Assembly (NCBI GenBank): GCA_049652985.1 | Contig: JBASFK010000002.1 | Coordinates: 558,001 to 622,000 of the forward strand | Origin: UBA7657 sp049652985 | Lineage (GTDB): Bacteria > Pseudomonadota > Alphaproteobacteria > Micavibrionales > Micavibrionaceae | Direction: 5' to 3' | Length of the DNA: 64,000 nt | Part shown: positions 43,904 through 49,960 of the stretch, one piece after another | Layout of the letters: each line of letters begins with the position of its first letter | How positions within the stretch are numbered: the first letter of the stretch is position 1 | The notes under the pieces: generated by a model | Seen by the model: the letters and a program-made list of their open reading frames with translations, nothing else | The model's database searches: none | What the model was told of the DNA's origin: nothing | Translations under genes and position numbers: made by a program

Positions 43904-45614
43904 GGCCCTTCACCGTCACGAATTGTTTCAGGGATGCCGATAAATCCGCCGTCTGTTCCGCACTCTCAGGTTTGATGCCGAGGATCGCCGCCATGGATGC
44001 GATCACCCGTGCCACCGCGGGCGCACCGACCCAGCCACCGGTCGCGAAACCAAAACTTTTCTTTGTGGGCTTGGGCCCATCAATCACGATGAACACCGCG
44101 TATTTCGGTTCCTCGACCGGGAATACGCCGATGAAGGAGGAAAGCAGTTTCGACTGGTCGTAGCCGCGCCCGCTCTGCTGCTCGGCGGTTCCGGTTTTAC
44201 CACCGACGCGATAGCCCGGCACGTCGGCCTGCCCGCCGGTGCCTTCCGTCACAACAAGGCGGAGCAATTGCCGCATGCGGTGCACGGTCTGCGCAGATAC
44301 CACGCGCAAGCTTTCATCACGCGCATTTTCCTCGGCCTTTTTATTCATCACCAGGTGCGGCGCGACGAGATAGCCGCCATTGACGATCGAGGCCACGGCC
44401 GCCGTCATCTGCAGCGGCGTCGTCGCGACCCCGTGGCCATAAGACGCCGTCAATGTATTGATCTCGCGCCACGGCTGCGGCACCAGCGGCTTACCTACTT
44501 CGGAAATCTCGAGATTCATCCGGCCCGTCAGACCAATATCATCGTAAAAACTTTTCAGCCTGTCGGTGCCGACGGCCTCGCCCATCATCGCCGCGCCGAT
44601 ATTCGACGAATACATGAACACTTCGGGAATGGTGAGGACGCGGTCCTCGGCGTGGTAGTCATTGATCGTAAACTTCCCGCGCTTGATCGGCTCGCTGGCA
44701 TCGAAACTCGCACTCATCGGCACGTCATGCGTCTCGAGGAACGCGGCGGTGGAGAAAATCTTGAACACCGAGCCCAGCTCATACGTGCCCAAACTCACGC
44801 GGTTGAACATTTCCTTGCGGTTTTCATCGACGACATTGTTGGGGTCGAAATCCGGCAGCGAAACACCCGCGAGCACCTCGCCGGTATTCACATCCATGAT
44901 CACGCCCGCGCCGCCCTTGGCATGGAAATCATCGACCGCTTTTTCCATCTCGCGGCGCAGCGCATGCTGCAGCCTGACATCAAGCGTCAGCGCAACTAAC
45001 TTTCCTTGCGCGAGCATGGCATCGAAACTTTTCTCAATTCCTGCCAGCCCCTGGTTTTCCATTCCGGCATAGCCGACGAAGTGCGAAGTGAGCGGCCCTT
45101 GCGGGTAAACACGGCGATTCTCATGCTTGAACGCGAGACCCGGCTCGCCCAGTTTCAACACTTCGTGCTGCTCCTGCGGCGTCAGATTATATTTCAGGTG
45201 AACGAAGCGGCCGCCCTTCTGGAACCGCCGCAACGTCTCGCCGTATTCAAAATCGGGAAAAATCCGCGCGAGATTTTCCGCGGCCTGCTGCTGGTCTGAA
45301 ATCAAATGCGGGTCGGCATAGAGCGAGGCCGTCTTGATCGTGGTCGCCAGCAATTCGCCGTTGCGGTCGGTAATGTCGGCGCGCATGACGCCGCTGGACG
45401 CTGGCGATTCCTCCAGCACCTGCCCGTTATCGGTCAATGAAACGGGCTTCGCCTGGATGATCATCAAATCGACGGCGCGCGCCGCGAGAAACATATAGGC
45501 GAACACAAACACCGCGCCCAGCAGCAGCAAGCGCCCGCGCGCGAGATCGAGCGAAGAGCTTCTCTCCCCTATCAGTTTGACGGCGTGGCGGCGGGCCTGC
45601 TTGAGGAAGATCAT
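43896..45614 (-). CDS. ftsI: Septal penicillin-binding protein 3 (FtsI)
   Basis: A 572-residue class B PBP cross-linking septal peptidoglycan with FtsW. One TM helix near 28-50, the RADITDRNGELLAT segment at 78-91, and catalytic motifs S282-VFK, SSN at 336-338 and KTG at 473-475. It follows ftsL with a 4-nt overlap and precedes murE, the classical division-cluster order. The RRVYPQGPLTSHFVGYAG segment is typical of FtsI/PBP3. Confidence 0.97.
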
Positions 45615-46075
45615 TCAGCGCCCTCCTGCGTGATTTGGTTCAGCAGATCGTCGAGGGATTTTTCTTTCGGGGAATCTTTGATGGTGGGATTTTCAAAGGT
45701 ATTTTTAAAAATTGGGGGGGAGGGTTTGGAGGAAGGGACAGGCGTGTAGGAGACAGGTTGCGCCGAAAGGGGAGTCTCGGCGGGCGGGGAAATCTTGGCG
45801 GGAATTTCATCGCCTTCGGCGGCGACGCGGGCGGGATCAGGCGGAGAGAGTTTCAGGTATTTCCGCGCGAGGGTTTCAAGCCTGCCCGGGTTGTTAAGAT
45901 AGGCCCATTCGGTCCTGAGAACCTGGATCGAATCTTTTTCGCGGTTGGCCTCGGCCGTGATCACCGCGAGTTTTTCCTCTTCCTTCTGCACGTTTTGCGA
46001 TGTGTGCAGCAGGAGCGCGCCGGCAAGAACGGCGAGCATGTAAACAAATATTGTGCGGAGGCGGATTTTTTTCAT
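45611..46075 (-). CDS. ftsL: Cell division protein FtsL
   Basis: A 154-residue small bitopic protein: TM helix near residues 7-25, a heptad coiled coil (about 28-58), then the conserved LRTEWAYLNNPGRLETLARKYL segment given here by positions 53-74. The remaining ~70 residues are Pro/Ser/Lys-rich, longer than in most FtsL proteins. FtsL works with FtsB and FtsQ to activate FtsWI. ATG at 46075 overlaps the rsmH stop as TGATG; a GTG one codon earlier is open. Identification relies on topology, coiled coil and the slot between rsmH and ftsI. Confidence 0.88.
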   Translation of the reverse strand: MKKIRLRTIFVYMLAVLAGALLLHTSQNVQKEEEKLAVITAEANREKDSIQVLRTEWAYLNNPGRLETLARKYLKLSPPDPARVAAEGDEIPAKISPPAETPLSAQPVSYTPVPSSKPSPPIFKNTFENPTIKDSPKEKSLDDLLNQITQEGAE

Positions 46076-47004
46076 CACTCCGCCCTCCTGACCGCCGAGC
46101 GCAGACGCGCCGAACGTGCGCGCGGATTTTGCCGCGCCTCTTCCTCGCCGGGCTGCGTTGCCTTTTTCGAGGTCAGGGTAAATACGGGGGTTTCCTGCGT
46201 TTTTGTGGGCAGCAGGTGACGCGAAACGCCGGGCTCGTTGCCGGATTTCCTGCGTAACACATCCTTGACCATCGAATCTTCCAGCGAATGGAACGAGACG
46301 ATAATCAGCCGTCCGCTGGACCTAAGAATTTTCTCCGCCGCGCCGAGCGCACGCTCCAGCTCGCCGAGCTCGTCATTCACGGCGATGCGGAGCGCCTGGA
46401 ATGTGCGGGTTGCCGGATCTATCTCATCGCCACTGCGCGGCACCACAGAGCGCACCGTTTCAGCAAGGTCAGAAGTGGTTTCAAATTTTTTCTCGCGGCG
46501 GCGCCCGATAATGGTTTTCGCAACGCGGCGTGAATGGCGCTCCTCGCCGTATTTGTAAATGAGGTCGGCCAGTTCCTTTTCAGGCGTGGAATTGACGATA
46601 TCCGCCGCCGTCCGGCCGCGCGCCGTATCCATGCGCATATCCAGCGGGCCGTCGAAGCGGAAAGAAAACCCGCGCTGTGCCTGGTCGATCTGCATCGAGG
46701 AAACGCCGAGATCGAGAACGAAGCCGTCGACTTTCTCAAAGCCCGCGCCTTTCAACAAATCCTCGACATCGCCGAAGCAGCCCTGAATGAACACGAGGCG
46801 CTCGCCGTATTTGGCTTTCAGAATTTCCGCGCGTTCCTGCGCCGCCGGGTCGCGGTCAATCGCCACAACCGTGCAGTCGGCACTGTCGAGGAACGCCTGC
46901 GTATATCCGCCCGCGCCGAACGTGCCATCAACATAGACCTCGTCGCCCGCAGGTTTCAGCGCCGCGAGAACCTCGTTCAGCATGACGGGAATATGGCCGC
47001 TCAT
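46075..47004 (-). CDS. rsmH: 16S rRNA (cytosine1402-N4)-methyltransferase
   Basis: A 309-residue SAM-dependent methyltransferase modifying C1402 of 16S rRNA. HIPVMLNEVLAALKP at the N-terminus, the SAM site VDGTFGAGGYTQAFL (near 24-38), DLGVSSMQIDQAQRGFSF (near 98-115), and the C-terminal FQALRIAVNDELGELERAL and IVSFHSLEDSMVK are diagnostic. Its ATG overlaps the stop of a 41-codon small ORF upstream (ATGA), suggesting translational coupling to that ORF rather than directly to mraZ. Confidence 0.96.
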   Translation of the reverse strand: MSGHIPVMLNEVLAALKPAGDEVYVDGTFGAGGYTQAFLDSADCTVVAIDRDPAAQERAEILKAKYGERLVFIQGCFGDVEDLLKGAGFEKVDGFVLDLGVSSMQIDQAQRGFSFRFDGPLDMRMDTARGRTAADIVNSTPEKELADLIYKYGEERHSRRVAKTIIGRRREKKFETTSDLAETVRSVVPRSGDEIDPATRTFQALRIAVNDELGELERALGAAEKILRSSGRLIIVSFHSLEDSMVKDVLRRKSGNEPGVSRHLLPTKTQETPVFTLTSKKATQPGEEEARQNPRARSARLRSAVRRAE

Positions 47005-47126
47005 TTCGCACCCTTATCGCTGTCATTGCGGGCCGGGGGCGAAGCAATCCAGATTCTTTCTCTGGTTCGCCGCGCCGGCCTTGCGGCTTCACCACGAAGA
47101 TCGGTTTTTTGCGAGGTATATTTCAT
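47001..47126 (-). CDS. Small ORF built largely from a palindromic repeat, coupled to rsmH
   Basis: Starts at ATG 47126 with GCGGAGGG about eight bases upstream, encodes 41 residues beginning MKYTSQKTDLRGEAARP, and stops at TGA overlapping the rsmH ATG. About 26 codons lie within the degenerate palindromic repeat at 47022-47100, giving an Arg/Ala/Pro-rich peptide. The ribosome binding site and ATGA overlap argue that it is translated, at least as a coupling leader. No homology or function is claimed; it may simply be a relic reading frame. Confidence 0.45.
   Translation of the reverse strand: MKYTSQKTDLRGEAARPARRTRERIWIASPPARNDSDKGAK
47022..47100. repeat. Degenerate palindromic repeat between mraZ and rsmH (GTCATTGCG family)
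   Basis: GTCATTGCGGGCC, GGCGAAGCAATCCAGATT and GGCCTTGCGGCTTCACC match the family of the 29081-29158 repeat, with the right arm degenerate. It is read through in frame by the small ORF at 47001-47126. Confidence 0.65.
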
Positions 47127-47289
47127 CACGCGCCCTCCGCTAAATTCGCAATCCCGGACAAGTCCTGCGGAGCTCTATGCGAAGCGGGACGCGATCCGGG
47201 ACCCATCGAACATTTCCATTCCCGTGAATGGGCCCCGGCTTGCGCCGGGGTTACGAAGGGAGGAAAATAATCAAAAATCATCACGCGCC
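47123..47289. repeat. 12-bp direct repeats flanking a palindromic segment after mraZ
   Basis: TCATCACGCGCC occurs at 47123-47134 and again at 47278-47289, where it contains the mraZ stop. Between them, 47150-47255 holds repeat-like GC palindromes (ATCCCGGACAAG, GATCCGGGACCC, GGCCCCGGCTTGCGCCGGGG). The arrangement is what an insertion with a 12-bp target duplication would leave; it would originally have joined the mraZ stop directly to the small ORF start. Confidence 0.45.
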
Positions 47290-47733
47290 GCCTTTCGGGA
47301 TGGTCAGCGCCTGCGCCTTCACCTGCGTGCGCGCTTCGTCGCGGCGTTTATTGAATGTTTTCGGATTCCATATCTGGAATTTCTTGCCGAGGCCGACAAA
47401 AGCGGCGCTGCCGTCGATGCCAGCGAAATCCAGCAGTTCTTTCGGCAGCACGATGCGGCCATCACCATCAAAGGCAAGCTGCATGCTGTCGCCGAACACG
47501 GCTGTCGCGAGATTGTCCTGCGAGTCGGAGAATAAATTGAAATTGTCGAGCCTGTTGCTGACCTCCTCCATGAATGACAAGGAAAATCCTTCGAGCGCCG
47601 CGTGATTGTTCGAGCGGAAAATGACGACGCCCTGAAAACTCTCGAGGCCTAGCGCCGTGCGGAATTGCGCCGGGACCGAAACGCGGCCCTTCGCATCCAC
47701 CTTGTTCACGTATGTCGAGAGAAACAGCGCCAT
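47281..47733 (-). CDS. mraZ: Division/cell wall cluster regulator MraZ
   Basis: A 150-residue AbrB-like DNA-binding protein made of two SpoVT/AbrB repeats: residues 1-50 (STYVNKVDAKGRVSVPAQFR) and about 75-125 (MQLAFDGDGRIVLPKELLDF). MraZ forms ring oligomers and represses its own division operon by binding TGGG direct repeats upstream. Such repeats with a 10-bp period are present at 47939-47990. It is the first gene of the minus-strand cluster, its usual place. Confidence 0.95.
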   Translation of the reverse strand: MALFLSTYVNKVDAKGRVSVPAQFRTALGLESFQGVVIFRSNNHAALEGFSLSFMEEVSNRLDNFNLFSDSQDNLATAVFGDSMQLAFDGDGRIVLPKELLDFAGIDGSAAFVGLGKKFQIWNPKTFNKRRDEARTQVKAQALTIPKGGA

Positions 47734-48063
47734 TTATTTCCTTGCCGATTTTTTGCCCGACCTTAAATTTGCGACCTTCGTTTTTTCAGCGCGCCCGACC
47801 CAACCTCCGAAATCGCCCGCACTTCATTCCTTCGGCGCCGGTCCTTCAGTGAACCGTCACCCCCTCCAGAGACATTCCGGGACTTCCTCCCCCGTCCTAT
47901 CTTTGGATTATGTAAAATATATCCCTGATCTGCCTTTGATGGGAGTTCATGGATATTTATGGGATAGCATGGGTTTTTATGGAGCGCAATGTAGCCACTG
48001 TCGCTCTCAGCGACTTATCCCCTGACAGCTGAAATAAAAGGAAAAAACCGGGCTGAAATGAAG
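47734..48063. other. Intergenic region between rnpB and mraZ
   Basis: These 330 bases contain no gene. They should hold the main promoter of the division cluster reading leftward; the MraZ-type direct repeats at 47939-47990 mark its control site. AT-rich bases just left of them (about 47910-47925) are the likely -10 region, but no clear -35 is seen. The remainder shows nothing I can name. Confidence 0.5.
47939..47990. promoter_or_regulatory. MraZ operator-like direct repeats, 10-bp period
   Basis: On the plus strand, ATGG starts at 47939, 47949, 47959, 47969 and 47979, three of them as ATGGG, a strict 10-bp period, so the sites face one side of the helix. MraZ of E. coli is known to bind TGGGN direct repeats with 5-nt spacers, which is the same geometry. 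The position, about 200 bp upstream of mraZ, fits autoregulation. The assignment is by motif and context. Confidence 0.65.
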
Positions 48064-48094
48064 AAAGGCCGCCCCCTTTCGGGAGCGACCTTTC
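48064..48094 (-). terminator. Intrinsic terminator of rnpB
   Basis: On the minus strand AAAGGTCGCTCCC, a GAAA-type loop and GGGGGCGGCCTTT form a strong hairpin ending in a short T-run, located just after the 3' end of the RNase P RNA. Confidence 0.8.
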
Positions 48095-48101
48095 ATAGAT
48101 A

Positions 48102-48476
48102 CATCAGACGATCTGTAAGCCGGGTTCTGTCCCCGTTTCCGGGGGACGGCCATTCATCTGGGATGTCTGTTACCAGACACCTCGAGCGACCTACCCGGAC
48201 TGCGACGTGAAAATGCGCCTGTTAAGTCAATAACTTGCAGTCCCTATTTGGTCTTGCTTCCAGCGAGGTTTACCGTGCCGTTTTTGTTACCAAAAACGCG
48301 GTGGGCTCTTACCCCACCCTTTCACCCTTACCCTTTGAATCGAAACCCAAAAGGCGGTTTGCTTTCTGTTGCACTGTCTGTCGGCTTGCGCCGCCCGGGC
48401 GTTACCCGGCGCTGTATTTCCATGAAGCCCGGACTTTCCTCCCCCTTGCGGGAGCGGCCATCCGATCTTCTGACAT
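48102..48476 (-). ncRNA. rnpB: RNase P RNA, bacterial type A
   Basis: The catalytic RNA that trims the 5' leader of tRNA precursors. On the minus strand the 5' part contains the universal GGGAGGAAAGTCCGGGCTTC (P4 and J3/4 region) and the 3' part ends with TAAGCCGGGTTCTGT-complement sequence (plus strand TAAGCCGGGTTCTGTCCCC at about 48117). The P1 helix pairs TCAGAAGATC at the 5' end with GATCGTCTGA at the 3' end (one mismatch), fixing the ends to within a few bases. The conserved GTGCAACAGAAAGC block near the middle is also visible. Short ORFs on this stretch are not coding. Confidence 0.95.
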
Positions 48477-48507
48477 GGCAGGAATATGGCCTAAATATCT
48501 GAAATGA

Positions 48508-49227
48508 TCAAGTTTTGACGGTTTTCTTCAGGCGGATCAGGGCTTCGAGCCGCGCGGCGCTGAGCAGGTCGATTTTCAGCGGATCCTCGTCCTTCTTGAA
48601 TTTTTCCGGGTAAAAATGTCGGTGATAGGCCTTCAGAACCTCGTCGAACGGCGCCCTCGGATCATAGCCATAGGCCTTTAAATGCTGATGAAAAACCTTT
48701 TTATCCGCGAGCAGTTTTTTGGCGGCGGCAAAATCCATCTCGCGCGAAAAGGCCCAAAGCCCAACAAATTCCTCGGCCAGCCGCTCCCACGGGAACAATT
48801 CGCCCGGGTCTTCCTTGCGGCGCGGCGCGATGTCGGAATGGCCGAGCACATTGTAGGATTTGATCCCGTATTTCTGGATAAGGCCGAGGCAAAGCTCGAT
48901 CACGCCCTCGATCTGCTTGTCAGGAAATGGCTTATAGCCGAATTCGTGGCCGGGATTGACGATCTCGATGCCGATGGACGCTGAATTCACATCGACAATA
49001 CCGTCCCAGAATGAAGTGCCCGCGTGCCAGGCGCGTTTGTCCTCGTCGACCAGCGCGTGAAGCTTGCCGTTTTCCTCGACCACGTAATGGGCGCTGACCT
49101 TGCTCTCAGGATCGCAGAGCCGCTCCAGCGCGACCTTGCAGTTCTGCATGCCGGTGTAATGCAAAATAATGAGCGAGGGTTTCGCATCATGCCTGCGGTC
49201 GTCGAAATTGGTGGAGCCGTGTTTCAT
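48508..49227 (-). CDS. N-acetylmuramoyl-L-alanine amidase (AmiD/AmpD-like) with C-terminal helical domain
   Basis: A 239-residue zinc amidase cleaving MurNAc from L-Ala of the stem, in wall turnover or recycling. LIILHYTGM (first zinc His), SAHYVVEENG, RAWHAGTSFWDG, SIGIEIVNPGHEFGY and LGHSDIAPRRKEDPG (second His and Asp region) are the Amidase_2 motifs; a peptidoglycan-binding-like helical tail follows (about 170-235). The frame is open to 49461, but the family similarity starts around HGSTNFDDR, so ATG 49227 is preferred; ATG 49311 is an alternative. No secretion signal is evident at 49227, which favours the cytosolic recycling type. It is divergent from msrA. Confidence 0.88.
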   Translation of the reverse strand: MKHGSTNFDDRRHDAKPSLIILHYTGMQNCKVALERLCDPESKVSAHYVVEENGKLHALVDEDKRAWHAGTSFWDGIVDVNSASIGIEIVNPGHEFGYKPFPDKQIEGVIELCLGLIQKYGIKSYNVLGHSDIAPRRKEDPGELFPWERLAEEFVGLWAFSREMDFAAAKKLLADKKVFHQHLKAYGYDPRAPFDEVLKAYHRHFYPEKFKKDEDPLKIDLLSAARLEALIRLKKTVKT

Positions 49228-49321
49228 GCTTCGCAAAGGGTAATTCACCCGCCCTGCGTATACAATATGTCTCGATTTGCCGGACTTCAGTCCTATGTTA
49301 CTCTCAGCCATGGAAAAGATC

Positions 49322-49960
49322 ATGAAAACGCTGATTTTATGTATGTTTATCGCATTGTTTGCGCCGCTCACGGCCATGGCCGCAAACGGAAAGGACCTCA
49401 TGGACACGAAACCCGAAGGATACCCGGTCGCCATTTTCGCGGGCGGCTGTTTCTGGTGCACCGAGAGCGAATACCGGAGGCTGGACGGCGTGCTATTTAC
49501 CCAAGTGGGTTATATCGGCGGGCACATGGACAACCCGAAATACGAAGATACGCATGACAGCAAGAGCGGCCACGCCGAGGCCGTCGAGGTTACGTACGAC
49601 CCGAAGAAAATTTCATACCGCAAGCTCGTGGATTTTTTCCTGAAAGAGGCGCACGACCCGACGCAGCTAAACCGCCAGGGCCCGGATGTCGGCACGCAAT
49701 ACCGCTCGGCGATTTTCTATGCGAACGAGGATGAAAAGAAAATTGCGCAGAATGCAATCGACGATTTAACCAAGGCGAAAAAATACGACAAGCCGATTGT
49801 GACGACGTTAGAGCAAGCCGGGACGTTCTGGCTGGGCGAGGAATATCACCAGCAATATTACGAGAAATACGAAGCCAAAAATGGTCAGCCGCACATGAAT
49901 GAATGGCTGAAGCAGCAGCAGCGCCAGGCAAAAAAGAATGCGGAAGCGAAAGGCGAATAG
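49322..49960 (+). CDS. msrA: Peptide methionine-S-sulfoxide reductase MsrA, probably periplasmic
   Basis: A 212-residue protein reducing methionine-S-sulfoxide. The catalytic GGCFWC motif has Cys43 and a second Cys46, followed by EAVEVTYDPKKISY, DPTQLNRQGPDVGTQYRSAI and EDYHQQYY-like EEYHQQYYEKY (near 178). The N-terminus MKTLILCMFIALFAPLTAMA is a cleavable signal peptide, so it is exported, unlike E. coli MsrA. ATG 49322 has GGAAAA six bases upstream; ATG 49310 is also open. The stop abuts the ileS stop with no spacer. Confidence 0.93.
   Translation: MKTLILCMFIALFAPLTAMAANGKDLMDTKPEGYPVAIFAGGCFWCTESEYRRLDGVLFTQVGYIGGHMDNPKYEDTHDSKSGHAEAVEVTYDPKKISYRKLVDFFLKEAHDPTQLNRQGPDVGTQYRSAIFYANEDEKKIAQNAIDDLTKAKKYDKPIVTTLEQAGTFWLGEEYHQQYYEKYEAKNGQPHMNEWLKQQQRQAKKNAEAKGE

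Noticed and set aside
48235..48507. Two overlapping open frames of 84-90 codons
   Set aside because: They lie within the RNase P RNA gene and owe their openness to its composition.
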